DNA of 64,000 nucleotides from Lachnospiraceae bacterium (lineage in GTDB: Bacteria > Bacillota > Clostridia > Lachnospirales > Lachnospiraceae): contig CAJTFL010000017.1 in NCBI GenBank assembly GCA_910575565.1, forward strand, positions 1 through 64,000, in the 5' to 3' direction. The notes below the pieces were generated by a model. That model was not told the DNA's origin. It made no database searches and worked only from the letters and a program-made list of their open reading frames with translations. Of this stretch, positions 55,588 to 63,598 are shown piece by piece (position 1 is the first letter of the stretch; each line of letters starts with the position of its first letter). The translations under genes were made by a program, and so were the position numbers.

Positions 55588-56103
55588 GTGAAATACGCAC
55601 CAAGAAAAGTATATATCAAAAAGAATGACGGCTATGTGGAGCTGTCCTATACGGATTTCTGCCGCCGCAGGCAAGCCGACCAAAGTTACATGGACAAGCT
55701 GTTTATCCCCGTGCAGGGCTGTCTGCTTGAAGTCGCGCGGGAACAGTACGCAGATTTCTACAAAGATAAAGAGCGGTGGCGTTATCTGAAAAAACTGGAC
55801 ACGAACCACAAGCTACTCTCATTGGAAGGATTTACGGACAGCGAGGGAAATGCACTTGACTTCGTTGTGGATGAAGCGGTGGACGTTGCGGAAACCGTTG
55901 TCCATGCGGTGATGGTGGACAGGATGAAAACAGCCATGCTCTTATTGTCGGACAGTGAACAGGCGTTGATACAAGCAATCTTCTTTGAAGAACTTTCTGA
56001 GAGGGAAGTCGGTTTAAGGTTAGACATAACGCAGAGCGTTGTCAACAAACGCAAAGCCAAAATCCTTGCGAAGTTGAGAAAAATAATCGAAAACAAAATT
56101 TAA
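55588..56103 (+). CDS. sigma-70 region-4-like regulator (Element 3 copy)
   Basis: A 171-residue homologue of the gene at 40761, differing at scattered positions. The HTH is LLSDSEQALIQAIFFEELSEREVGLRLDITQSVVNKRK. GTG start with GGAGG upstream. Unlike in Element 2, the frame is open upstream to ATG 55390, so a 237-residue form fused to the leader ORF is possible in principle. Confidence 0.68.
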   Translation: MKYAPRKVYIKKNDGYVELSYTDFCRRRQADQSYMDKLFIPVQGCLLEVAREQYADFYKDKERWRYLKKLDTNHKLLSLEGFTDSEGNALDFVVDEAVDVAETVVHAVMVDRMKTAMLLLSDSEQALIQAIFFEELSEREVGLRLDITQSVVNKRKAKILAKLRKIIENKI

Positions 56104-56190
56104 GGCGTTCAGTCCCCTCATTTTTTCCTTTGGGAAAATGAGGGGGCTTTTGTCTGCCCTCTCAATCAATTCTGATTGGAGGAAATAAGG

Positions 56191-56616
56191 ATGGCATACA
56201 ACCACGGACGGGAGGACAGGAAATGGCGCATCTGGAAAGAAGCCGAGGAAAAGATTCTGCATGAGTGCGACGTTGATGAAGCGGTCATTGAACAAATCCG
56301 CACAGACGACAGGGCAGATTTTAATTCCAACAGGCGGTTTTACCGATGGACAAGCGACTTCGGAGAATGCCTTGAGGAAATGGCGGTCAGGGAGAAACAG
56401 GCGGAGATAAAGTCTGTTGCTGATTTACTGGGTGAGATTGAGGATGAAACTCTGTTTCTTGCCTTAGTCATGGTGGACAGGCGCACGTTACAAATTGTCC
56501 TGCTGAAAATGCAGGGCTATTCCACAAAGGAAATTGCTTCGCTTGTTCATTTGACGACAGGGGCTGTCTATGCAAGGTTATCTCATTTGCGTAAGAAACT
56601 GCGGAAAGTTTTGTAG
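56191..56616 (+). CDS. sigma-like regulator, intact copy
   Basis: A 141-residue protein starting MAYNHGREDRKWRIWKEAEEK. The C-terminal HTH is VLLKMQGYSTKEIASLVHLTTGAVYARLSHL. ATG at 56191 with GGAGG upstream. It is the functional counterpart of the nonsense-mutated gene at 41363. It lies less than 100 bp from the right end of Element 3; the third regulator found in Element 2 is missing. Confidence 0.7.
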   Translation: MAYNHGREDRKWRIWKEAEEKILHECDVDEAVIEQIRTDDRADFNSNRRFYRWTSDFGECLEEMAVREKQAEIKSVADLLGEIEDETLFLALVMVDRRTLQIVLLKMQGYSTKEIASLVHLTTGAVYARLSHLRKKLRKVL

Positions 56617-56721
56617 TAATGCAGCCTGCTTTTATGTGAGATGTTGGGTGAGAGGTCAAAGGCTTCTCACTCATTCTTTATATACGATAACTCTTTGTAT
56701 GTTCTCTAATGGAATTATACA

Positions 56722-58344
56722 GAAGTCTTTTTACCAGAGCATAATGTGAGGTATATAGCGGTCAATGACGGCGTTGACACCTTGAATAAATCAGCGATGG
56801 ACATCACGCCTTTCCGCAACATCCTAAACGAAATGTATTCAGCCGATGTGTCGGTCAAGATAAAATCGGCGTACCGAGCGAGGTTTCAGCAGGGGAAATT
56901 CATGGGAACGTATGCGCCCTATGGATATATTAAAGACCCTGCCGACCACAACCATCTGCTGATTGACGATAAGGTGGCACACGTTGTAAGGGAGATATTC
57001 GACCTTGCGCTTGCGGGAAATGGAATCGCCAAAATCCGCAAGCACATCAATAAACAGCACATCTTGCGCCCTGCCGCTTATGCGGCGGAGCAGGGGGCGG
57101 CAGGCTATGAGCGGTACTTTGAGGGTAACGAGGAAAACCGCTATATCTGGAGCGAGAACAGCGTGAGGGGCATTTTAAGAAGCCCTATCTATGCGGGAAA
57201 CCTTGCAGGCTACAAGCGGATTGCCGCCAACATGAAAAGCAAGAAACGCCCCTCTAAGCTGCCCGAAGAATGGGAAGTGATACCCGATACCCATGAGGGG
57301 ATAGTCACGCAGGAGGAATTTGACACCGTACAGCAGCTTATGACGAGCCGCAGGAGGGAACAGAACGCAGGGGGATTTGAGAATATCTTTGCAGGCGTTA
57401 TCAAGTGTGCGGACTGCGGCTATGCCCTGCGGGCTATGAGCGCAAACAGGAGGAAACGCCCCGACATTATCGACTGCGTACAATACACCTGTAATAATTA
57501 TGGCAGGTACGGCAACGTCATGTGTACCGCACACGCCATCGAAGCGAGGGATTTATTCAACGCCGTCCTTGCCGACATCAACCGCTTTGCGGATATGGCG
57601 GTGAATGACGAGCGGGCGGTGAGGGCGATTGAGAAGCGGCTCACGGAAACAGACCAGAGCAAGGCAAAGGCAATGGAGAAAGAACAAAAGAAGCTGAACA
57701 AACGCCTTGCGGAGCTTGACAGATTATTTTCCTCTCTCTATGAGGATAAGGTCATGGAGCGTATCACCGAGCGGAATTTTGAGATGATGTCGGGGAAATA
57801 CCAGAAAGAACAGCTTGAAATTGAAGCGAGATTGAAAGAGGTAACGGAAACGCTCAACGAAAGCTATGAGAAATCGCAGGGAATCCGTGACTTCCTCTCC
57901 CTTATCCGCAACTATCAAGGCTTGAAAGAACTGGACGCAACAGTGGTAAATGCGCTGATAGACAGGATACTTGTTTCGGAGCGTGAGAAAATGGCAGACG
58001 GAACAATTAGGCAGGAAATCAAGATTTACTATAAATTCATCGGCTTTGTCGGTGAATTACATATCACACCCACAAAGCGGTGGACAGCATTACCAGCTAA
58101 ACACTGTACGGTGTGCGGCATTGAATACGTCCCCGGCTCTGGCATATCGAAGTATTGCCCTGCTTGTGCCAAGAAGATACAGAGGGAGAAATCAAACGAG
58201 TGCAAACGCAGGAGCAGGGAGCAGAAAAGGATGGCATGTATTGAACTGTCCGCAAAAAATGACCGACTGATCTGGCCCAGCGAAAAGGGCGGATCGAGCG
58301 CCAGGGCAACCAGAACCCGCTGGTCCATGTTTACCGTTATGTGA
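56722..58344 (+). pseudogene. serine recombinase of Element 2, 3' part, running past the element end
   Basis: Continues the recombinase cut at 46709: VFLPEHNVRYIAVNDGVDTLNKS, recombinase domain, zinc ribbon (KCADCGYALRAMSANRR), coiled coil, and a C-terminal CTVCGIEYVPGSGISKYCPAC second zinc site. Element 2 ends at 58268 inside this frame, after NDRL. The reading frame continues through backbone DNA for 24 more residues to a stop at 58344. In the excised circle the next codons would be ATG and TAG from 37482-37486, so the natural stop is at the joined ends. Confidence 0.85.
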
Positions 58345-59259
58345 CCGAAGGGACCTTCGACGCATACCTCTGGCAGACGGTGGAGAACAAGCAGAAATTC
58401 ATCTCCCAGATCATGACCTCAAAATCCCCTGTCCGCAGCTGTGACGATGTGGACGAAACCGCCCTGTCCTTTGCGGAGATCAAGGCCCTGTGCGCCGGGG
58501 GACCCCCGCATCAAGGAGCGTATGGATTTGGATGTGGAGGTATCCCGCTTAAAGCTGATGAAGGCCGACCACCAGAGCAAGCAGTACCGGCTGGAAGATC
58601 AGCTGTTAAAGCACTTCCCGGAGGAGATCGAGAAACACAAAGGCTTTATCCAGAGCCTGGAAACGGATATGGAAACCCTGGCGGCGCACCCCCACCCGAC
58701 AGACGGATTTACCGGCATGGAAGTCCGGGGCGATACGCTCACCGACAAAGAGAATGCCGGAGCCGCCCTTTTGGACGCCTGCAAGGAGGTTAAAGGCTCC
58801 GAGCCGGTGCAGGTCGGCAGCTACCGGGGATTTGCTATGTTTGTAACCTTTGATGCTTTTCAGAAGGAATATATGCTCCAACTGAAAGGCCGCATGACCC
58901 ACCGTACCACCTTGGGCGCGGACCCGCGCGGCAACCTGACCCGGATTGACAACGCGCTTTCCCAGATGCCCCAGCGTTTGGAAAGCGTCAAAGTCCAGCT
59001 GGATAACCTTTACCAGCAGCAGGCCGCCGCGAAGGAGGAAGTGGGCAAAGCCTTCCCCTATGAGGAGGAATTGCGGGTCAAGAACGCCCGTCTGGTGGAG
59101 CTGGATATGGAGCTGAACATGGACAGCAAGGGGCAGTCCCGTCCAGAAGCGGCGATTTCCAAGCGCGCAAGGCCCTCGGTGCTGGAAGGGCTGAAACGCC
59201 CCCTCCCGCCCCGTAGCATGGAAAAGAAACCCAGACAACAGGAACAGGAGGCAAGATAA
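58269..59259 (+). pseudogene. methylase/SNF2 helicase, 3' part, with a +1 frameshift
   Basis: After Element 2 the gene resumes with [16 protein letters not shown] (helicase motif VI), [24 protein letters not shown] and [15 protein letters not shown]. At 58497-58501 there are five G where four would keep the frame; the frame changes from ALCAG to [19 protein letters not shown], which continues to the stop at 59259. The C-terminal part includes the typical [26 protein letters not shown]. The frameshift is independent of the insertions. Confidence 0.85.
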
Positions 59260-59260
59260 T

Positions 59261-60067
59261 ATGAACAGCAATGAAAAGAATACGGCTCTTTATGAGAAGA
59301 TGGCCGCTGAACAGGATACCTTCCGGGATTGGCTGAAAAGCCAGTCCCCGGAGGAGGTCTTAAACCACGCCTATGAGTACACCGTCCGGGAGGACATTGT
59401 GATGGCGATGGAGGAACTGGAACTCTCCGATAACCAGGCACAGGCGCTTCTGGATCCCCCCTCGCCGCTGGCCGATGTGTACCGCCATTTTGAAAAGCTG
59501 GAAACCGGCTATATGGATGTGATCCGGGAAAGCATTGAGGAACGGGCCAATGAGATGCACAAGGCAAAAGAGGAACAGAGAGCCGCCCCAATCTATCCCC
59601 ACTCCGCCGCCTATGCGTCCGAGCATGGGGAGATGGCGCAGTACCGCGCCTCCCTGCAAGCCAGTCTTGCCTGCAAAGAAGCCACCCGGCAGGCCATCAG
59701 CGCCCACTATGGGGATAACCGCTTGAATACCGAGGCCGCTGTCAAAGAGGTGCTGGAACAGTTCGGGCCGGAGCGTATGCAGTACATCCTTGCCAATACG
59801 GTGCTGAAAAAGGAGCATGACGGGCGTATCTCCCGCGATAACAAAGCCTGGGCGAAAACAATCCCCATGCCGGAGGATGGCGGCGATCCCCGCCACAGCT
59901 ATGCCCTGGTGGTGGATAAGGTCAACCCCGGCCTGACCGACCTGTTCTTGAAGCAGGCGCGGAAAGTCCTTCAAGCCCCGGAGAAAGGCTCCGTCCTGGA
60001 AAAACTCAAACAGGAGCCGCCGGAACGCAGCCCCGCCGCCCCTAAGAAACGGGAACCGGAACGATGA
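59261..60067 (+). CDS. DUF3848/DUF3849-type ICE protein
   Basis: A 268-residue protein. The N-terminal half (NSNEKNTALYEKMAAEQDTFRDWL, EYTVREDIVMAMEELELSD) matches DUF3848 and the C-terminal half (PIYPHSAAYASEHGEMAQYRAS, then VLEQFGPERMQYILANTV and GRISRDNKAWA) matches DUF3849 as I remember them. It directly follows the helicase gene on Tn1549-like elements. No biochemical role is known. Confidence 0.75.
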   Translation: MNSNEKNTALYEKMAAEQDTFRDWLKSQSPEEVLNHAYEYTVREDIVMAMEELELSDNQAQALLDPPSPLADVYRHFEKLETGYMDVIRESIEERANEMHKAKEEQRAAPIYPHSAAYASEHGEMAQYRASLQASLACKEATRQAISAHYGDNRLNTEAAVKEVLEQFGPERMQYILANTVLKKEHDGRISRDNKAWAKTIPMPEDGGDPRHSYALVVDKVNPGLTDLFLKQARKVLQAPEKGSVLEKLKQEPPERSPAAPKKREPER

Positions 60068-60408
60068 GCGCGGCAAAGCGGAAACGGGAGGTACAGGTGA
60101 ATTTCCGGGTTTCCCCGGAGGAGCTGGCCCTGATTGAGCAGAAAATGTCCCAGCTTGGAACCGTCAACAGGGAAGCCTACCTGCGGAAAATGGCGCTGGA
60201 CGGGTATGTGGTAAAGCTGGATTTGCCGGAGCTGAAGGAGCTGGTGTCCCTGATGCGCTATTCCAGCAACAACTTAAACCAGCTGACCCGTAAAGTGCAT
60301 GAAACCGGGCGGGTTTATAACGCTGATTTGGAAGATATATCCCAGCGGCAGGAACAGCTTTGGGAGGGTGTGCAGAAGATACTGGCCCAGCTTTCCAAGC
60401 TCTCCTGA
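60064..60408 (+). CDS. mobC: MobC-like relaxosome protein
   Basis: A 114-residue ribbon-helix-helix accessory protein: VQVNFRVSPEELALIEQKMSQLG at the N-terminus and the MobC core LVSLMRYSSNNLNQLTRKVHETG. It helps the relaxase recognise oriT. The start overlaps the preceding stop (ATGA). On related elements the relaxase gene follows it; here the AbiE pair, the zinc-binding gene and the IS lie between it and the relaxase start at 63616. Confidence 0.85.
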   Translation: MSAAKRKREVQVNFRVSPEELALIEQKMSQLGTVNREAYLRKMALDGYVVKLDLPELKELVSLMRYSSNNLNQLTRKVHETGRVYNADLEDISQRQEQLWEGVQKILAQLSKLS

Positions 60409-60488
60409 CCGGATAGTTTGCTCCATCTGCGGAGGGAGGAACGGCGTTCTTCGCCGCGCCTTCCTCCGCTTTTTCTTTTTGCCGCTAT

Positions 60489-60532
60489 TTCCTTTCGTGC
60501 TACAATCATGTATAATAGTAGCACGAAAGGAA
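60489..60532 (+). promoter_or_regulatory. AbiE promoter inside a perfect 15-bp inverted repeat
   Basis: Arms 60489-60503 and 60518-60532 are exact reverse complements. TATAAT at 60511-60516 lies in the 14-bp centre. The AbiEi gene starts nine bases after the right arm. AbiEi antitoxins are known to repress their own promoter by binding inverted repeats, and this is the likely site. Confidence 0.75.
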
Positions 60533-60540
60533 GTGAGGGC

Positions 60541-61134
60541 ATGACACAGTTTGAACAGCTGGACACGATTTTAGAGGGACAACACGGTATGCTCCAAACA
60601 TCAGAGGTGGTGAAACGGGGAATTCCAAAATCCGTTTTTTACAACTATGTGAAGGAAAAAGAATTGGAACAGGCGGCACATGGGGTTTATGTATCGCCGG
60701 ATGCCTGGGTCGATGGGATGTACCTGCTCCATTTACGATGCAGCCAGGGGATTTTTTCTCATGAAACGGCGCTGTTTTTCCATGATCTGACCGACCGGGA
60801 GCCTTCCCCCTATTCCATTACCGTCAGACGGGGATACGGCACGACCAGATTGAAAGCGGACGGGATTTTGGTCTACACCATAAAACCGGAGCTGCATGAC
60901 GTCGGAAAGAGTACGGCTCGAACCCCTTTCGGGCATACGGTTCCGGCTTATGATATGGAGCGGACCATCTGCGACCTGCTTCGCTGCCGGAGCAGCATTG
61001 AGATGCAGACATTTCAAGGGGCGCTCAAAATGTACGCCCGCAGGAAAGAGAAAAACCTGCGGAGGCTGATGCAGTATGCAGGGCTGTTCCGGGTTGAAAA
61101 AATTTTGCGGCAGTATTTGGAGGTGCTATTATGA
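60541..61134 (+). CDS. abiEi: type IV antitoxin AbiEi
   Basis: A 197-residue protein. The N-terminal winged helix (LDTILEGQHGMLQTSEVVKRGIPKSVFYNYVKE) is followed by GVYVSPDAW, FSHETALFFHDLTDREPSPYSITV and YDMERTICDLLR, all typical of AbiEi. GGAAGTGAGG precedes the ATG at 60541; an upstream frame extension to 60418 is not supported. It pairs with AbiEii to form an abortive-infection/maintenance system on the ICE. Confidence 0.87.
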   Translation: MTQFEQLDTILEGQHGMLQTSEVVKRGIPKSVFYNYVKEKELEQAAHGVYVSPDAWVDGMYLLHLRCSQGIFSHETALFFHDLTDREPSPYSITVRRGYGTTRLKADGILVYTIKPELHDVGKSTARTPFGHTVPAYDMERTICDLLRCRSSIEMQTFQGALKMYARRKEKNLRRLMQYAGLFRVEKILRQYLEVLL

Positions 61135-61985
61135 TAAAGACAGCAAGGCAGCTGAAAGATTTGATCCGCAATCTCGCAAAGGAGAAATCGGCGGACGCAC
61201 AGATTTTGATGCGGAACTATATGATGGAGCGTTTCCTGGAACGTATTTCCCTTTCTGAATATCGGGATAACTTTATTTTGAAAGGCGGGATGCTGGTTGC
61301 CGCAATGGTAGGGTTGGATGCCCGGTCTACAATGGATTTAGACGCAACCGTCAGAGGGGCCAGCGTGAATGTGGAGGACATTGAAAATCTGATGTCCTCT
61401 ATCATAGCAGTCCCCATTGAGGACGGTGTGGAGTTCCAGGTGAAAAGCATTTTGGAAATCATGGACGAGGCCGAGTATCCGGGGATTCGGGTCAGCATGG
61501 CCACTGTCTTTGACGGGGTGGTGACGCCGCTGAAAATTGATATTTCTACCGGGGATGTGATTACGCCGAGGGCAGTCCGGTACAGGTTCCGGCTTATGCT
61601 GGAGGAACGCTCCATTGATATTTGGGCGTACAATCTGGAAACCGTACTTGCGGAAAAGCTGGAAACAATGATTGCCCGGACCATAACAAACACCCGTATG
61701 AGGGATTTTTATGACCTCTACATTCTGGAACAGCTTCATGGAAGATCGCTGGATTCCGATATTCTCCGCCACGCGCTCCTTGCTACCGCCCGCAAGCGCG
61801 GAACCGAGGGGCATTTGAAAGAAGCGAAGGAAGTGTTTTCCGAAGTAGAAAACAGCCATGCGATGCAGGCGCTTTGGTCCGCTTACCGCAGGAAATTTTC
61901 CTATGCGGCTGATCTGGAATGGAACACCGTTATGGGGGCGGTCCACCGTTTGTATGCTCTGACAGAGGACAGTGAATCGGAATGA
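61131..61985 (+). CDS. abiEii: type IV toxin AbiEii (nucleotidyltransferase)
   Basis: A 284-residue DUF1814-type nucleotidyltransferase. The catalytic motif is FILKGGMLVAAMVGLDARSTMDLDATVRG (GG...DxD). KIDISTGDVITP and LAEKLETMIARTITNTRMRDFYDLYIL follow, as in the family. The start overlaps the abiEi stop (ATGA). The toxin is reported in other bacteria to act on tRNA or GTP; the target here is unknown. Confidence 0.87.
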   Translation: MIKTARQLKDLIRNLAKEKSADAQILMRNYMMERFLERISLSEYRDNFILKGGMLVAAMVGLDARSTMDLDATVRGASVNVEDIENLMSSIIAVPIEDGVEFQVKSILEIMDEAEYPGIRVSMATVFDGVVTPLKIDISTGDVITPRAVRYRFRLMLEERSIDIWAYNLETVLAEKLETMIARTITNTRMRDFYDLYILEQLHGRSLDSDILRHALLATARKRGTEGHLKEAKEVFSEVENSHAMQALWSAYRRKFSYAADLEWNTVMGAVHRLYALTEDSESE

Positions 61986-62165
61986 AAAAGCGCGGGCATT
62001 ACTGCAAAATCTGCGGTGAGTATAAATCAAACGAAAAGTTTTCGGGTAAAGGCCATGCGGCGCATATCTGCAAAACGTGCGCCTCCCTGCCGCTGGAAAA
62101 GAAATCTGAAATGGCGGCAATGAACCGCTTGTTGAATCTCCCCTGGCGGCTTTCAAATGGATCTA
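61982..62165 (+). pseudogene. small zinc-binding protein, 5' part (split by IS)
   Basis: Begins MKKRGHYCKICGEYKSNEKFSGKG, with a second cysteine pair in HICKTCASL: a small zinc-ribbon protein. Its start overlaps the abiEii stop (ATGA). After LPWRLSNGS the IS3-family element begins. Confidence 0.65.
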
Positions 62166-62197
62166 TGTCAATACTTTGGACAAAAAAAGTCGAAAGA

Positions 62198-63106
62198 TTA
62201 TGCTGCTTTTTTGAGTTCCTCATCCTCCTTTTGCTGAGGTGTCATATAACCAATTGCACTATGGATTCGTTTGCGGTTATACCAGCCCTCTATATATTCA
62301 AAGATTGCCCTGCGGGCCTCTTGCGAATCTTGATAAGTATGAAGATAGATTTCTTCCTTTTTCAGTACAGAATGGAACGATTCGATACAAGCATTGTCAT
62401 AAGGATTTCCCTTTCGGCTAAATGAATGCCGTATCTCCCTGCTGTTCAGGAACTTCTCAAATGATTGGCTTGTATACTGGCTTCCTAAGTCACTGTGGAG
62501 AATAATCCCCTTTGTCTCCCTGACATTCAGACAGGCGTTCTTAACAGCTTCTATCGCCAGTTCTGCTGTCATGGATGTTCCATACGCATATCCGATAATC
62601 TTACGACTGCACAAGTCCATGACTGAAGCCAGATAGGTCCATCCTTCTTTTTGTACATGGATATAGGTAATATCGGTACACCATTTCTGGTTGATGGTTT
62701 CCGTCTCGAAATCACGCTTCAGAATATTCTCTTTATTATCGGGAACGGTTCCGTGATTGGCATGATGGTTGTATTTCTTTACTACAACAGAGCGAAGCCC
62801 TTGCTCTGCCATATGCCGCTGAACCCGTTTTATGCTGCAGGGAGTCCCGCTGCCATTGAGCGTACGGCATATTTTAACTGCCCCATACCGCTGCTTTGAA
62901 TCTTCATAAGCGTCTTTTACCTTCTGGCTGAATTCCTTATATTCCTTCTGCCGGTTTGAGGGTACACAAACCAGAGCTTTGTAATAGGTACTCCTTGGGA
63001 ATTTCAGGGCACTGCAAAGCTGGGATACCGTATAATGGGTTAAGTTTTGCTGGATAAAAGAAACAATCTCAGCTATTGTTCTTTTGCGAATATGGCGGTC
63101 GCTTTT
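62198..63106 (-). CDS. IS3-family transposase OrfB (integrase core)
   Basis: The open frame begins after a stop at 63107-63109. It reads HTH-like text (IAEIVSFIQQN, CSALKFPRSTYYKAL), then the DDE core: WCTDITYIHVQKEGW (first Asp), ILHSDLGSQYTS (second Asp) and YDNACIESFHSVLKKE (Glu). It ends GYMTPQQKEDEELKKAA. Normally produced as an OrfAB fusion by -1 frameshifting; an internal ATG at 62812 would give only the catalytic domain. Confidence 0.85.
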   Translation of the reverse strand, partial: KSDRHIRKRTIAEIVSFIQQNLTHYTVSQLCSALKFPRSTYYKALVCVPSNRQKEYKEFSQKVKDAYEDSKQRYGAVKICRTLNGSGTPCSIKRVQRHMAEQGLRSVVVKKYNHHANHGTVPDNKENILKRDFETETINQKWCTDITYIHVQKEGWTYLASVMDLCSRKIIGYAYGTSMTAELAIEAVKNACLNVRETKGIILHSDLGSQYTSQSFEKFLNSREIRHSFSRKGNPYDNACIESFHSVLKKEEIYLHTYQDSQEARRAIFEYIEGWYNRKRIHSAIGYMTPQQKEDEELKKAA

Positions 63107-63350
63107 TTAATATTTCATTTTCGATTTTAAGGCACTGGATCTCTTTCTGGAGAGCTTTATACTCTTTGAGTGTAACGGTTTCCTCCTCGGACACTTTGAT
63201 TGGAGAAAGCTGTTTTACCCAGTTGCTGAGTGTGCTCCGATTTACGCCATATTCACGTTCCAGTTGTGGATACGAAGTTCCTCCGGCATTGTACAGATCC
63301 ACGATCTGCTGCTTGAATTCCGGGGTGTAGGATTTTTGGTTTTTCGCCAT
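63069..63350 (-). CDS. IS3-family OrfA (helix-turn-helix)
   Basis: A 93-residue protein starting MAKNQKSYTPEFKQQIVDLYNAGG with HTH YPQLEREYGVNRSTLSNWVKQ and a leucine zipper (LQKEIQCLKIENEILKK). AGGAG nine bases upstream sets the ATG at 63350. After ILKK the frame reads RPPYSQKNNS; with one more A in the six-A tract it would read KATAIFAKEQ, which I recall as the usual ending. A one-base deletion is therefore possible. Confidence 0.75.
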   Translation of the reverse strand: MAKNQKSYTPEFKQQIVDLYNAGGTSYPQLEREYGVNRSTLSNWVKQLSPIKVSEEETVTLKEYKALQKEIQCLKIENEILKKRPPYSQKNNS

Positions 63351-63423
63351 GCTGAACATCTCCTTTGCTCTTTCACTTGATAGTATAGATTGTTCAACTT
63401 TTCCTGTCCACACTTATATACTA

Positions 63424-63558
63424 ACACCAATGCACGATAAACGCCCGAACATTCGGGCGCTCGCAAAGGAACAATATGAAATGCGCTTTTCGCCAGCCCG
63501 GTTCGAGGAGGATGAACCAAACGGAGATTTCACAGATTTTCCCTATGACATACTTTGA
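63424..63558 (+). pseudogene. small zinc-binding protein, 3' part
   Basis: Reads HDKRPNIRALAKEQYEMRFSPARFEEDEPNGDF and stops at 63558, which looks like the C-terminus of the gene begun at 61982. Removing the IS with one CTA does not put both halves in one frame, so a second small change has occurred or the two are not from one allele. Confidence 0.5.
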
Positions 63559-63567
63559 ATAACCAGC

Positions 63568-63598
63568 AACGGCCTGTTCATCAGGCCGTTATTTTTAT
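63568..63598. terminator. intrinsic terminator
   Basis: A perfect 9-bp stem (63568-63576 with 63582-63590), 5-nt loop, then ATTTTTAT. It ends the backbone gene cluster 58269-63558 and precedes the relaxase start. Confidence 0.8.

Larger units (their letters stand above)
46708..56721. mobile_element. Element 3: element nested in the Element 2 recombinase gene (10,014 bp)
   Basis: Bounded by GA at 46708-46709 and 56722-56723. Excision restores the recombinase codons exactly. The 20 bases inside each end are ungapped inverted repeats with 15 matches, including TTAGAGAA. Its own recombinase (49816-51483) is intact. It is a degenerate relative of Element 2: repA frameshifted, mob gone, parB collapsed and tnpV interrupted. 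A GT core would also keep the frame, but the repeats are symmetrical only around GA. Confidence 0.87.
37480..58268. mobile_element. Element 2: integrative mobilizable element (20,789 bp, containing Element 3)
   Basis: Bounded by GA at 37480-37481 and 58269-58270. Joining the flanks restores P-G-D-L-A-Q in the helicase frame. The 22 bases inside each end are ungapped inverted repeats with 16 matches, including an identical 11-nt block (TTTTGCGGACA). Contents: tnpV, cargo (TetR, MBL, GNAT, KTR), leader and sigma-like genes, repA-like, mob, parB, PC4-like, and a recombinase gene at the right end. That recombinase is interrupted by Element 3, so Element 2 cannot mobilise itself unless Element 3 leaves. 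Confidence 0.87.
62166..63423 (-). mobile_element. IS3-family insertion sequence (about 1.26 kb)
   Basis: Encodes orfA and orfB transposase genes on the minus strand. The ends carry imperfect inverted repeats sharing GGACA-(6 nt)-GT-GAA (62168-62194 and 63391-63417). A CTA direct repeat flanks it (62163-62165 and 63421-63423), a 3-bp duplication typical of the family. It splits the small zinc-binding gene of the ICE. Confidence 0.8.

Noticed and set aside
46711..56724. GT instead of GA as the crossover of Element 3
   Set aside because: GT would also keep the frame, but the terminal inverted repeats are equidistant only around GA, which the other two elements use too.
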